Shown: positions 1-9,591, counted from the first letter of the stretch. The stretch: 64,000 bases of DNA from Saccharomyces uvarum (GCA_947243795.1 OX365929.1:496001-560000); one strand, 5' to 3'. Numbers and translations: made by a program. Notes: generated by a model not told the origin, from the letters alone.

Positions 1-1051
1 TGGAATTGGTGTTCTCACCTTTTTCCTTGGCGGAACTATTAACTCCAAGCTTATACGGCACGAAGTTTTTTAGTTCATCCTTATCAGTGTTTTTTCCTAT
101 AATGGTTAAATCGTCTCCCTTTCCTTTCAATTTCAAGAAGCCTTCTTTTTCGAAATGTTTCAAAAATTTTGCACTTTTCTTCCATGAAGTCTTCTTTACG
201 TTGACTTCGTTGTGATCAATCGGGGGCAAATTGTGCATAATGTGGTTTGAAATAAAATTAGAGGCAGAAATAGGTAACGCCAAACTTTTATCTTGCGTTA
301 ACGTATAATATAATGCCCTTGTAATGAAATAGTCCACGTCCGAAACGGACAAGTGGTCCAAAACATCCGCAATTTCTTCAATATTTATGTTTGCCTCTTG
401 TACATTTTTACGTGTCTCTTCAACAATTTTAGTTTCTTCTTGGAATTCAATCTGTGTACTGTCGATATCCCCATCTTCTGACGCGACATCGAAAGCAGCT
501 GGCGGTTCTAAGTTTACTTTGAAGGCTTTCGAAAGACCATCACTAAAATGATGAATAATTTTCACGGCAACACCTGTTTCACCGATTACTCTATTGTAGG
601 AAGGAAGATCCATCTCAACGATACCTACAGCTAAAACAAGTTTAGGTGCTTGTCTACTAGCCACACCACAGAGAGTGCCTATTTTGCAACGAAGATCAAA
701 AGGCGGAATTGAGCCGGAGATCATCAGATTAGCACCATTGAACAAATGCTCTTCTATAACAAATCCGTGAGTTAAAACGATAGGCAATAGTGTATTGTTC
801 TCCCAACAGGAGTATACAGTTGGAAAAAGTTGTTCATTATGCTTTTCTTTGAATAATATTGGAGTGTTTTTTTCGTCTGTGTACACTGTACCAAGACTCT
901 TTTGACCGCTAAAGTTTGTTTGCTTTATAGTCGAGGTCGGAAATGTGTACTCCTCATTATTGGTCTGTTTTTTACAAATTTGCAGTAACTTCTTTCTTTC
1001 AGAGTTTTTTAGATTACTCAAAGCTTTGATGTGAGGCTCCTTCTTGAACAT
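1..1051 (-). CDS. TMA64: TMA64 (YDR117C) N-terminal part, eIF2D-like ribosome-associated protein
   Basis: The reverse strand is open from an ATG at 1051 to the left edge of the window, giving about 350 residues that begin MFKKEPHIKALSNLKNSERK. The sequence matches yeast Tma64, the homologue of eIF2D/ligatin. This family binds the 40S subunit and helps release tRNA and mRNA after termination. The visible part holds the N-terminal domain and a PUA-like RNA-binding region (around residues 85-170, with FVIEEHLFNGANLMISG), then an acidic linker and the start of the winged-helix/SWIB-like part (TRALYYTLTQDKSLALPISASNF). The C-terminal SUI1-like domain lies outside the window. No break is visible. 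It shares a short divergent promoter with APC4. The identification is confident; the family role is established knowledge. Confidence 0.95.
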   Translation of the reverse strand, partial: MFKKEPHIKALSNLKNSERKKLLQICKKQTNNEEYTFPTSTIKQTNFSGQKSLGTVYTDEKNTPILFKEKHNEQLFPTVYSCWENNTLLPIVLTHGFVIEEHLFNGANLMISGSIPPFDLRCKIGTLCGVASRQAPKLVLAVGIVEMDLPSYNRVIGETGVAVKIIHHFSDGLSKAFKVNLEPPAAFDVASEDGDIDSTQIEFQEETKIVEETRKNVQEANINIEEIADVLDHLSVSDVDYFITRALYYTLTQDKSLALPISASNFISNHIMHNLPPIDHNEVNVKKTSWKKSAKFLKHFEKEGFLKLKGKGDDLTIIGKNTDKDELKNFVPYKLGVNSSAKEKGENTNS

Positions 1052-1328
1052 GATTTGGTATTTATGCAAGTGATTGATAACAGTTCCCAATTTGGAGCCA
1101 CTTATCTTGTTTTTCAATACATCTAAATGTGTTTGTCTTAACTTTTATTCTTGACTTCTTGAATTTTTCAGATTTACATTTTTTTTTTCCGTAGCGCCTA
1201 AGTTTACAAAACAATCCAAGAAGTAGCACAGATTCTACCCAGTTTTTACCAAATGAATAGTTTATGCTTCTGTCCCAAGAATGTTTTTGAGGATGTAAAA
1301 GTGATTTAATAACACAACGCCATTTCCC

Positions 1329-3281
1329 ATGAATGATTACTTCATTGATTATAATCCACGCTTCCCGATATTTGCTATTAGAGTAGTAAAAGGCCTTGCC
1401 ATTCACAGAGTGTCAGACCACGCTAGACTTGCAGTAATCCCCATTAGAAATATAGCGTTAGTGGCGAATTACAATTGGGATGTTTCCACTGGTAAATTTC
1501 TGTCAATTTTTTTCAAGGATGGAACGATTAGGATTCACGATATTTTTAAAGATGGTCGATTAGTCTCGTTTTTGAGAATACCGAGAACGAAAATATCAAG
1601 AGGTATATGGGACCGAATTCCCTTAAAATATGAATCTAGTAATCGAAATTTTGCCTATAATGTAATTGATGTATTACCAAAATTAATTCGATTCGTTAAG
1701 GATTCTAAAAGAGTAACTATTGCTCCTTACACTCCACCGAATAGCCTATGGAGAGGTCCTGATGAGGATGATCCAGAAAATCGTGAAAATTTAGACATCC
1801 ACGTAATATTCAATGAAGGAAACGACAAAATTACCGTATTTTTTAATGGCGACTACGCTATTCTTTTGCCAGTGAGTGATATTGAGAACGAGAAGATCCT
1901 GAAATCGGTGGTTAAAGTACAAGATGGTTTTTACCACTGCTTATATAATGATGGAACTGTATCGACTTTAAACTTGGAACGGTTATTACAAAGCGAACCA
2001 TCAGTGGACTTATTGCGCTATATGATGGTAATAAAAGAGCTTATAGGTTACCTGCTCGCGCATATAGAGTTTATTAACCGGGAGTTAACAACGCCTTATG
2101 TGGATTTCGTCAAAAGAATATGTGATGAAGCCTATGGGTATACTAAGCTGAAGTCAGAACTAGAATGTTTGTTTTTATTAGGAGAAGTTCCATGCGATTT
2201 GGACGATTGGTTATGCAATGCAGTGGGTGAGAAGAATTTCAAAAGATGGAAAGTTTTGGGCTGCGAAGCTTACCAAAAGACTGTTCAGGTTTTTACTTTG
2301 GCGTTTGTGCCCACATGTGAAAGAATCATTATTTTTGTACAAAAATTAAAGGGTATATTAGAAGCTTTTTCTATTCAAGATGAATCTGATAATAATGTTG
2401 ATTTAACAGCCGTTGAATTTCTTTTAAAACAATCTCAGGAGCTATTGAATATTACTTTGAAATCAATAATTGATCTGGGAAAGGATGAAACACTTTTTGA
2501 AAAGTTTTTAATGTGGTTTAATGATAGAATACATGAAGGGCTGGACGAAGACTATAAACCCAAATTTGAATTTGAAGATGACCCTTACTTTGGGTACGAC
2601 TTATTAAATTTTTTCGAGAAATTTTTATTTGACGGAAATACAGAATGCAGTTCGGTTATCGATATGAAGCTCTACAGAAATCTAATAAATAGCATGACTG
2701 AGATGGAAAAAGACATTGCGAAGAATAATGTAAATCCACATATCCAACGACAAGTTTTGGTTCAATCAAGAGCAGATGTTTTTTCACAAAGGTACCCGTC
2801 CTCCCAATTAAATTTACTTGATGCCATAAAATTATCAAAACAGAATTATATTGTTTATCTCATTCAGGTAACGGAAAAAAAGAATACTCAAGAGGCCTCT
2901 TTGGAAGGAAATACACAAAAGCTATATATAGGCACACTGAAAGATGAATCTCTAACTATTGTATCAAAGGAATCATCTATCAAGATGCCGGAGCTTTATA
3001 AGAGCTATGATTTGAACAGTGCAAGATTCGCACCGAAAATGGTTCCCAACTTCATCAGAGAGAGTGAACAGTTAAACAGTAACTATAACTATAGTCACAA
3101 CACTAACTTTGGAGGGGAAGAAGATGACGACGAGGAAGATGATGGCACTATAACTATTCCTACATATATTACGGAAAATGAGAAGAGTGAAGGCTTCATA
3201 GCATGCACTACGAAGATATCGGTGGATGGACGAAGCGCCTCACTGGTATTTCCAAAAGTAAACGAATTCAATAAAATATAA
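1329..3281 (+). CDS. APC4: APC4 (YDR118W), anaphase-promoting complex subunit 4
   Basis: This is a 650-residue homologue of Apc4, a scaffold subunit of the APC/C ubiquitin ligase that drives anaphase and mitotic exit. The N-terminal third (residues 1 to about 120) looks like the Apc4 WD40 region, with FLSIFFKDGTIRIHDIFKDGRLVSF. The middle is the long helical domain (ELIGYLLAHIEFINREL onward). The tail is acidic (EEDDDEEDDG). The start used is the first in-frame ATG (MNDYFIDYNP). S. cerevisiae Apc4, as I remember it, begins five residues earlier with MSSPINDYF; the codon here at that first position (1317-1319) is ACG, and the Ile codon just before NDYF is ATG. The start therefore seems to have moved about four codons downstream, or ACG is used. 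It diverges from TMA64, with 277 bp between the two ATGs. Confidence 0.95.
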   Translation: MNDYFIDYNPRFPIFAIRVVKGLAIHRVSDHARLAVIPIRNIALVANYNWDVSTGKFLSIFFKDGTIRIHDIFKDGRLVSFLRIPRTKISRGIWDRIPLKYESSNRNFAYNVIDVLPKLIRFVKDSKRVTIAPYTPPNSLWRGPDEDDPENRENLDIHVIFNEGNDKITVFFNGDYAILLPVSDIENEKILKSVVKVQDGFYHCLYNDGTVSTLNLERLLQSEPSVDLLRYMMVIKELIGYLLAHIEFINRELTTPYVDFVKRICDEAYGYTKLKSELECLFLLGEVPCDLDDWLCNAVGEKNFKRWKVLGCEAYQKTVQVFTLAFVPTCERIIIFVQKLKGILEAFSIQDESDNNVDLTAVEFLLKQSQELLNITLKSIIDLGKDETLFEKFLMWFNDRIHEGLDEDYKPKFEFEDDPYFGYDLLNFFEKFLFDGNTECSSVIDMKLYRNLINSMTEMEKDIAKNNVNPHIQRQVLVQSRADVFSQRYPSSQLNLLDAIKLSKQNYIVYLIQVTEKKNTQEASLEGNTQKLYIGTLKDESLTIVSKESSIKMPELYKSYDLNSARFAPKMVPNFIRESEQLNSNYNYSHNTNFGGEEDDDEEDDGTITIPTYITENEKSEGFIACTTKISVDGRSASLVFPKVNEFNKI

Positions 3282-3622
3282 ATAGGTAGTAACTAATAAT
3301 ATTAATAATAAACTGGGCATAAGTAACAAAGTGTTATCAATACCTTTTTTTTTTAATATTACTTTTTATAAAAAAAAACTAGCGCCCGTCTCTGGGGACT
3401 GAAAAAAAAAAATTGCTAGGGCCCGCAATCTCTAAAAGGAATCAATTGTGTCAAGTCACTTTTTTTTTTTTTTTACATTCCTATCTCACATATCTTATCG
3501 TATTTTTTTAAATAAGCCAGTTCGTATTCTGCAGACAACAACTGAGATATCTGTTTGATTGATTCGCTATTTTTTGGTCATTCTTTGACTTTACTAGAGT
3601 AATTGACATAGATCAAAGAGAT
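3282..3622. other. APC4-VBA4 intergenic region (341 bp)
   Basis: This is the APC4 3' flank plus the VBA4 promoter. It has several poly(dT)/poly(dA) tracts, the longest a T run near 3461-3475, typical of nucleosome-depleted yeast promoters. The direct strand has no ATG before the VBA4 start, so no upstream ORF is expected. I see no RNA gene. Confidence 0.6.
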
Positions 3623-5923
3623 ATGGGAAAAAAGGATAGACAGCGTAAGAAACTTCGTGAATTTGCTAAATTGAAGAACAGGCAGCAAAACTTGCGAAAG
3701 AGTGTGCAGAGTTTGAAAAAAGAAGTTCAGCGGAAGAGTGTGGTACCAGAAAATTTGAATAGGATTGTTTTTGGAAATCTCAAAAGAGAAGAAGCTAGTG
3801 AAAATAGTCCATTATTACCAGCTCCTAGTGAACCAAGAGAGGACAGCGGTCCAAAGACGCTAAATATAAACGTTAATGACACACACTCTTTACCAAAACT
3901 GCCTGAGAACAGTAGTTCTGTTGAAACTGAAAGTGATGACATCGAAGGAAAATTGGCGCAGAATGTTAACGAAGAGCCTCTCAAGTTCCTTTCACGGGAA
4001 GAGCCCAGTAAGAAATCTCCTTTACAAAACTCTATATCAGATTTCAGTAATAGGTCAGTTTCCCCATTGCAAAGTGTTACCAGTGATAATACTCCGATGA
4101 GCGTGCATGAAGTTCCAGAGTCCCTAGTAAATGCGTTAGAAGCAAATGGAGACATTGTCGTGGCGCAATTGGATAGTTGTGTGCCAGCTATCAATGCTTT
4201 GCCAACTTCAGATTTGAGCCCAACCTCTGCCACATCTGCTCCCGAAGTACTAGTTGACAGACCTCAAATGAGAGCATATGAATACGGCTCTATTTCACGG
4301 ACTGTTAAAGACGTAGAAAATGGGACAACTTCTTCTTATACTAGAGTCACGTCTTCTGACAAATTTGTACATGATCTCACTAGAAGAAGAATATTTTCAT
4401 CCTGCATGTGTACTTATTTATTCTTTATTGCAATGGATAGTACTATCCTAATGTCTATCGTTTCCAAAATTGCTTCAGAGTTCCATGAATTATGGAGACT
4501 ATCACTACTCGTCTCCATATATTTATTGAGTAATGCTATCGGGCAACTAGTGTTTTTGAAACTATCTATAGTGTCTAGCGTGAAATGGCTGTTGTGCGTA
4601 GCTCAATTCAGTTTTATTCTCGGTAGCTATCTATCTTGGAGCGCTTTCCACTTTTGGACGTTCATCTTTGCCCGTGCTATTACAGGATTTGGTAGTGGTG
4701 CTTTGATGGCGCTTAAGAGTACTATCATGAATCGTTTTTCTGACAAGAAGAAAAACCAGTACTCTTTGAGTGCATCCGTGATAGTTTTTTCTCTAGGTGT
4801 AGCTGTTGGGCCCTTCCTAGTATACCTCTTTGACAATTCTCATGGCAGTGGATGGAAGAATGCCTTTTTGATTCCAGTGCCCTTTTGCCTTGTGAACGCT
4901 TCGATCATGTTAGCAGACATATATTCTATCAAGGATAATTTACACCATGGAGGTTCTGCACCTATTTCATGGAGAAGAATCAAGAAGATACTATTGAGTC
5001 CTGATTTATACGAAATCTTGATGCTTGGGCTATTACTACTCTGTTTTGTTCAAGTAACTTCATTGGATATCACAAGACTAGAGCACAGTACAGTGATTCA
5101 AGGCGTTTTATTTTTTGTAATTATCACGTGTGGTATATTATTTTGGTGGATAGAGACTAGTGAAACTTACGTGAACTCAATTATTTCGATGTCATTGAGA
5201 GGTGACAAACACTTGATGTGGGCAATGATGGGAATTTCGTTCTGCTTTGCGGCACTAATGTGCATTATTCCATTCGGTACAACATATTTTACCATTGTTT
5301 TGAATATAAGCACATTACAAATTGCAGAAAGATTACTCCCACTATTCTTTTCCATTATGGTGGGTTATTTCAGCGTTTGTTATTTTTGGAAGCCACAAAT
5401 GAAAAACTACATGCTGGAAGTGGTGTTAAGTGGAGTTACTTTGATATTATATATAGCGCTTATGGGAGCAAGTTTGAGTTTACCGGTATGGAAGCAGTAT
5501 GCCTGTTTGTCTCTACCACTGCTAGGTTCGTCTATGATGTTGACCCTTCTTTCAAGTCTCTACCACGAATATCATCAGCCAAAAAAATCACCCATCAGTG
5601 GCTCTATCGTATATTGTTTTAGTGCTATGGGGGGGACAATCGGGGTTTCCCTAGGTGGTTATGTTTTCCACAAGACACTTTTGAAAGCTGTTCATGATGG
5701 GGTGATGAAGTTCAGCAAGCACGGCTACCTTGAAAAGGACCTTTTGAAAATCATCAAACACGCCACACAATCTTCAGATTGGGTACACGAATCAGCACCT
5801 AAATTTATTTTCCAAACTTTAATTGAGTGTTATTTACAAGCGTGTCGGAACGTGTTCAAGCTTTCCGCCATATTGTTTACAATTACAATCATGACGATAT
5901 TTTTTTTCAACAGAGTCAATTGA
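3623..5923 (+). CDS. VBA4: VBA4 (YDR119W), MFS-type vacuolar transporter
   Basis: This 766-residue protein belongs to the major facilitator superfamily (drug:H+ antiporter type). It matches yeast Vba4, grouped with the vacuolar basic amino acid transporters, although direct transport by Vba4 itself is weakly established. The first 250 or so residues are a hydrophilic cytosolic tail. It starts with a very basic segment (KKDRQRKKLREFAKLKNRQQ) and continues Ser/Pro-rich. Transmembrane segments follow, beginning with MCTYLFFIAMDSTILM; the family MDxTI motif is at about residue 271. The loop with FARAITGFGSGALMALKSTIMNRF corresponds to the conserved MFS region after TM4. About 14 hydrophobic segments can be seen. 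Length is close to S. cerevisiae Vba4 (768). The start is the first ATG, in a good context (A at -3). Confidence 0.93.
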   Translation: MGKKDRQRKKLREFAKLKNRQQNLRKSVQSLKKEVQRKSVVPENLNRIVFGNLKREEASENSPLLPAPSEPREDSGPKTLNINVNDTHSLPKLPENSSSVETESDDIEGKLAQNVNEEPLKFLSREEPSKKSPLQNSISDFSNRSVSPLQSVTSDNTPMSVHEVPESLVNALEANGDIVVAQLDSCVPAINALPTSDLSPTSATSAPEVLVDRPQMRAYEYGSISRTVKDVENGTTSSYTRVTSSDKFVHDLTRRRIFSSCMCTYLFFIAMDSTILMSIVSKIASEFHELWRLSLLVSIYLLSNAIGQLVFLKLSIVSSVKWLLCVAQFSFILGSYLSWSAFHFWTFIFARAITGFGSGALMALKSTIMNRFSDKKKNQYSLSASVIVFSLGVAVGPFLVYLFDNSHGSGWKNAFLIPVPFCLVNASIMLADIYSIKDNLHHGGSAPISWRRIKKILLSPDLYEILMLGLLLLCFVQVTSLDITRLEHSTVIQGVLFFVIITCGILFWWIETSETYVNSIISMSLRGDKHLMWAMMGISFCFAALMCIIPFGTTYFTIVLNISTLQIAERLLPLFFSIMVGYFSVCYFWKPQMKNYMLEVVLSGVTLILYIALMGASLSLPVWKQYACLSLPLLGSSMMLTLLSSLYHEYHQPKKSPISGSIVYCFSAMGGTIGVSLGGYVFHKTLLKAVHDGVMKFSKHGYLEKDLLKIIKHATQSSDWVHESAPKFIFQTLIECYLQACRNVFKLSAILFTITIMTIFFFNRVN

Positions 5924-6423
5924 CTGATTGTGGGCTGTCCCTCTCTACCTTTATCTTAAAAAGGTAGATAAGTGTATACGTGAAAACAATAATACCATTT
6001 TTTTTCTTCTTAAACCCGATAATACTGCAGTCGCTTAGATAAAGATGCAGGGTGCTTCGATCGCCGCGGTGACCGCACAAAGGCGGGATCTGAAAAGTGA
6101 TCGTGTGGGTGGGGGCTAAAGAATAGCAAGACTGAACAAAAGGGGACACAAAAATGGATGGGTAAATAGTTTTTTTATTTGCCGAATGCAACAAGCAGCA
6201 ACCCCTATAGTGGTACCCAACCAAAAGAAAGGACAGCTTGTCCGTGACGGTTCTCAGATTCAAATAAACTTGGTATATAAGCCGGCCATGCCCCATCCTT
6301 ATTCTTTTTCTTTTTATGTACTGGAGTATTATATTTTTTTCTAATTTTAATTCATTTTTTATTGTCTCGTATTGTTAAGCACATCATATATATTTACAAT
6401 CTTTTTCACATTGAATATTCAAA
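5924..6423. other. VBA4-COX26 intergenic region (500 bp), COX26 promoter
   Basis: The region holds the VBA4 3' end and the COX26 promoter. A GC-rich patch around 6055-6100 (CGATCGCCGCGGTGACCG) stands out from the AT-rich surroundings. A consensus TATA element follows at 6274-6281. A 126-codon antisense ORF (5916-6296) covers the region, but its sequence resembles no family and it reads through promoter DNA, so I do not call it a gene. Confidence 0.6.
6274..6281 (+). promoter_or_regulatory. TATA box of COX26
   Basis: TATATAAG matches the yeast TATAWAWR consensus and lies about 145 bp upstream of the COX26 ATG. Transcription would start in the AT-rich leader at roughly 6320-6400. Confidence 0.55.
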
Positions 6424-6624
6424 ATGTTTTTCAGTCAAGTTTTGAGATCTTCTGCTCGCGCTGCACCAATTAAAAGGTATACTGGTGGTAGAGTCGGTGA
6501 AGCCTGGATGATCACTGAAAGTAGGAGACTGGTTCCAGAAGTCTTCCAGTGGGGAGCCGCTATATGCACTTGTTTAGGGTGGCCAGGTGCTGTCTACTTT
6601 TTTAGTAAGGCAAGAAAAGCATGA
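6424..6624 (+). CDS. COX26: COX26 (YDR119W-A), cytochrome c oxidase subunit 26
   Basis: This 66-codon gene is equal in length to yeast Cox26, a small inner-membrane protein associated with cytochrome c oxidase and its supercomplex with complex III. The N-terminus (MFFSQVLRSSARAAPIKRY) is rich in Arg/Ser/Ala with no acidic residues, as in a mitochondrial presequence. One hydrophobic segment (FQWGAAICTCLGWPGAVYFF, about residues 42-61) spans the membrane and is followed by a basic tail (SKARKA). The start has AAA just before ATG. It sits between VBA4 on the same strand and TRM1, which converges on it. Confidence 0.95.
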   Translation: MFFSQVLRSSARAAPIKRYTGGRVGEAWMITESRRLVPEVFQWGAAICTCLGWPGAVYFFSKARKA

Positions 6625-6931
6625 GTTGCTACAAAAAATAACGTGTTTAGTTCGACACTAAACTTTTAAGCTTTTATTATTTATATGGCCAAAAATTACA
6701 ACAACAAACATAGCACAAAAAATATACTGGTTATATTTTTGGTTTGTGTCTCTGATTACATTTATTTATACATATACATCTATATTTATTACACATACAC
6801 ACGATTTTTCTCGATTAATCTAAACATTCATATTGAAAGTATGCCGAATAACGAGCATCCTATCCGTGATGCAATCGTAAGGCCAATTAATACGCCTGCA
6901 TTTCAGCATCGGTACTAAAACCTCCGAGCCC
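6625..6931. other. COX26-TRM1 convergent 3' region (307 bp)
   Basis: This is AT-rich 3' flanking DNA with a TA/CA-rich simple tract around 6760-6805 that could serve as a polyadenylation efficiency element (TATATA/TACATA types). The 77-codon direct-strand ORF starting at 6685 is mostly this low-complexity tract, and I do not call it. Confidence 0.6.
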
Positions 6932-8596
6932 CTAGGAAGCATTAGGACGAGCCTTTGGACCCCAGTTCTTTGTGGGGTTTTCTTGATATCTTACGATTTT
7001 CAATTTTCTTAGTTTCTCAATACTACCGCTCTCTTCATTTGGTGTAAATGATAGTTTTGAGTCATATTCAGATTTGACATCCTCACTTAGCCATTTTGGC
7101 ATGGCCGATAAAATCTTGTAGCCAGTGGTGTTTGGATTCATCTTACTTAAGTCTTTCCTTTCGTCATCACATTTTTGCATCACGTACCAAATTGCATCCC
7201 AAGGAGCATTCGTCTTTAAAGATGAGGGTTGAGCATGTGTCAACGAACATTCATAGCCCAAGGAGCCTAGGCCAGCAACTACTTTCTTCAAGGGAGGAAC
7301 TTGCAGTTTTATCACCGATGCAATATGATTGGGACTGAAGTAGAATGGTGAATCCGATAATTCATTCTTCGCTAGGGACAGCATACCTTCGATTCTCTTG
7401 CGTGTTCCATATGTATCATCCTGGTCATGGTGTTCTTCATTATTAATTCTTAATGCTTCCTCAATGAATTCTTTGTTGTGTAGAGGACCTGCATACATTG
7501 GTCCGGCTAAATGGTATGTTCCATCACAGAATTTACACCTGGTATCTACTGGTGGGCCTTGAGCGACAGAGTATTTAGTAAACGTTTTATTTTTCTTACC
7601 TTCACGTTGAGAAATTCTACCCAAAGGTTGATTGTGGTAGGAGCCACAACGAGAACAATGGTAAGTAGTCATGGTGTTCGACATCACGTTCTTGACTTCA
7701 ATTGGGCTTGTTTTGACTTTCACAAAAACTCTGACGTAGAAATCAATGCTTAGTGACAAAAGTGGTTCTACAGTTTTTTTGTATTTTGCGGCAGTTTGTT
7801 TTAGTAAATTCAATACTAATCTTAGGGCGCTTTCATGTGTAGATTCATGAGAAACCATATTCACACCGCCATATAGCGCGAAACATTTCTCGGGGTATCC
7901 ATTACCAGCCAAAACAGATAAATCAGTACAAGTCACCAACATTAGCCCATCCTCTTCGATGTTCTGGATAGCGGCATCCACAAATGGAGTCACAGTACCG
8001 TAAGGATCCAAATCGATGACATGAAATTTGTTATTTGTAGCTTTATTGCGGTACATTAGAACATTAGCATCATCTAGGTTCGGTTTGACGATATTTTCAA
8101 CGTTATTGTATTCAACGTTTCTTTTTATAGACTCTACAGCATCTGGAAGTAAATCATTAGCAATAACCTGCTTAACATGAGGAATTTCCTGAGCATATCT
8201 AATCGCCCTCAAACCAGTAGCTGATAAAGCTTCCAAAATATTAATGTAAGGAGTTTTTGTTTTGGAAACCTCAGCAATTTCCCTTGACGATCCATCCTCC
8301 ATTTTCTGACGTTTGGAAGAATCATCGCTATTTTGGGCAGTTCTTTTCTTCTTACCCTTTTTGTTCCTCCTCTTTTGACCACACTCGTCACCGTACAGGT
8401 TGTCCCAAGCCTTGATACATGTAACACTTAAGTCCCTATTGAATTGTTGGATAGGGTTGTAAAAGACAGTTTCCTTTTTAGGAAAAAGGATTTCTGCTTT
8501 ACCCTCTTTAACTATATTAAAGTCTTCGATATTAATTTTTCGTGCACCATATGCGGTAAGATTCGCCTTAATCTTGAAGATAGCAGCCCTGAACAT
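6932..8596 (-). CDS. TRM1: TRM1 (YDR120C), tRNA (guanine26-N2)-dimethyltransferase
   Basis: Trm1 uses S-adenosylmethionine to make N2,N2-dimethylguanosine at position 26 of nuclear and mitochondrial tRNAs. The gene starts at the only in-frame ATG (8596) and encodes 554 residues, the length I recall for the short form of S. cerevisiae Trm1. Visible features are a basic patch (KRRNKKGKKKRTAQ, nuclear localisation type), the methyltransferase core with ILEALSATGLRAIRYAQE, the acidic IANDL strand and the catalytic-loop type motif DLDPYGTVTPFVDAA, and Cys pairs (HCSRCGSYHNQ, CKFCDGTYH) in the C-terminal half. S. cerevisiae makes a longer mitochondrial form from an upstream AUG. No such AUG exists here, although a basic in-frame extension is open up to a TTG at 8659 (see findings). 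It is divergent from DPB4. Confidence 0.95.
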   Translation of the reverse strand: MFRAAIFKIKANLTAYGARKINIEDFNIVKEGKAEILFPKKETVFYNPIQQFNRDLSVTCIKAWDNLYGDECGQKRRNKKGKKKRTAQNSDDSSKRQKMEDGSSREIAEVSKTKTPYINILEALSATGLRAIRYAQEIPHVKQVIANDLLPDAVESIKRNVEYNNVENIVKPNLDDANVLMYRNKATNNKFHVIDLDPYGTVTPFVDAAIQNIEEDGLMLVTCTDLSVLAGNGYPEKCFALYGGVNMVSHESTHESALRLVLNLLKQTAAKYKKTVEPLLSLSIDFYVRVFVKVKTSPIEVKNVMSNTMTTYHCSRCGSYHNQPLGRISQREGKKNKTFTKYSVAQGPPVDTRCKFCDGTYHLAGPMYAGPLHNKEFIEEALRINNEEHHDQDDTYGTRKRIEGMLSLAKNELSDSPFYFSPNHIASVIKLQVPPLKKVVAGLGSLGYECSLTHAQPSSLKTNAPWDAIWYVMQKCDDERKDLSKMNPNTTGYKILSAMPKWLSEDVKSEYDSKLSFTPNEESGSIEKLRKLKIVRYQENPTKNWGPKARPNAS

Positions 8597-8955
8597 TTTT
8601 TTGCAAAATCGCCTGGTTAATCTGTACTTCAAACTGACTGAACTTTGTGTCTTAAACAAGATTGTACTAACTCATGATTTGCTGAAAATCTGTGGATTTT
8701 CCGATGAGCATTGTGATGTGATGAAAAAAAAAAAAAAAGCAGAAGTTAAATATCGCCTTCCACGAGGAAGGTATGTCGGAATAGGATCAATACTGAAACC
8801 GGATTTGCTTTTACGTTATAGTGACAGGGCAATAATAAGGGTCTTGATGTTTACAGAATATTTGTCGGTAGGAGAGACGACGTTACCGATTTAGGTATAT
8901 CGAAAAAGAGTGCACCTCACCTGCGGTTATAGTAGATCATATATATATATACACA
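8597..8955. other. TRM1-DPB4 divergent promoter (359 bp)
   Basis: This bidirectional promoter has an A14 tract near 8724-8737 and a short (TA)n stretch (about 8939-8950) directly before the DPB4 start. An in-frame extension of TRM1 occupies 8597-8659 on the reverse strand. No RNA gene is seen. Confidence 0.6.
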
Positions 8956-9591
8956 ATGCCACCAAAAGGTTGGAGAAAGGACGCACAAGGGAATTACCCC
9001 ACCACATCATACATCAAAGAGCAAGAGAATATCACAATCCAGGACTTACTGTTCCCCAGAAGCGCCATCGTAAATTTGGCGCGTGAAGTGCCACAGCAAA
9101 GTGGGAAGAAGCTGTTGATAAACAAAGACGCCTCATTAGCATTGCAGCGCGGTGCCACTGTGTTTGTCAACCACTTGCTCTTGTTTGCAAGAGAGATCGC
9201 TAAGAACCAAGATAAGAAGAGTTGCAGTGTAGATGACGTCATGAGTGCGTTGGACCACATAGGGCAATCAGCGTTGAAGGGAGCTGTCAGAGATAAGCTT
9301 GAAGAATACCAAGCTGCCGTTGAATTGCGGAAAAAGGAAAAGCCAGACAATAGCGATGCTGACGCCAATGCAGATGCTGACGTGGATATGAATATAGGCG
9401 GAGATACGGGAACCACACTTGCAGAAGAGGTCGGCGAGCTTGAGGAAATGGAAGAACACGAACAAGAGGGAGAGCCATCACAGACAGCGGAAGAGGCCTC
9501 TGACAAGAAACAGAAAACGGAAATACAAAATGCAGATGCCACGATACGAAGCCCTGAGGAGATGCCGTCCCCCACTGAAACTGCCCTCTAG
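8956..9591 (+). CDS. DPB4: DPB4 (YDR121W), histone-fold subunit of DNA polymerase epsilon and ISW2/yCHRAC
   Basis: This is a 211-residue homologue of yeast Dpb4 (196 residues in S. cerevisiae). Residues from about 25 to 115 form a histone fold of the H2B/NF-YB class: [16 protein letters not shown], then [33 protein letters not shown], then [14 protein letters not shown]. Dpb4 pairs with Dpb3 in polymerase epsilon and with Dls1 in the ISW2 chromatin-remodelling complex, where the dimer binds DNA. The C-terminal third is acidic and repetitive ([27 protein letters not shown]), and the extra length over S. cerevisiae probably lies there. The start is set by an ATG with ACA before it. The opposite strand carries an Ala/Ser-rich shadow ORF with no family resemblance. 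Confidence 0.94.
   Translation: MPPKGWRKDAQGNYPTTSYIKEQENITIQDLLFPRSAIVNLAREVPQQSGKKLLINKDASLALQRGATVFVNHLLLFAREIAKNQDKKSCSVDDVMSALDHIGQSALKGAVRDKLEEYQAAVELRKKEKPDNSDADANADADVDMNIGGDTGTTLAEEVGELEEMEEHEQEGEPSQTAEEASDKKQKTEIQNADATIRSPEEMPSPTETAL

Noticed and set aside
3727-4233. 168-codon ORF opposite VBA4
   Set aside because: It is a shadow of the VBA4 hydrophilic N-terminus; Ser/Leu/Phe-rich composition comes from reverse reading of that region.
5916-6296. 126-codon antisense ORF in the COX26 promoter
   Set aside because: It reads through a promoter with a TATA box, has no recognisable family or domain, and overlaps the VBA4 3' end. It looks like a chance ORF.
8994-9575. 193-codon ORF opposite DPB4
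   Set aside because: Its Ser/Ala/Val-rich sequence is the reverse of Dpb4 codons, with no independent family resemblance.
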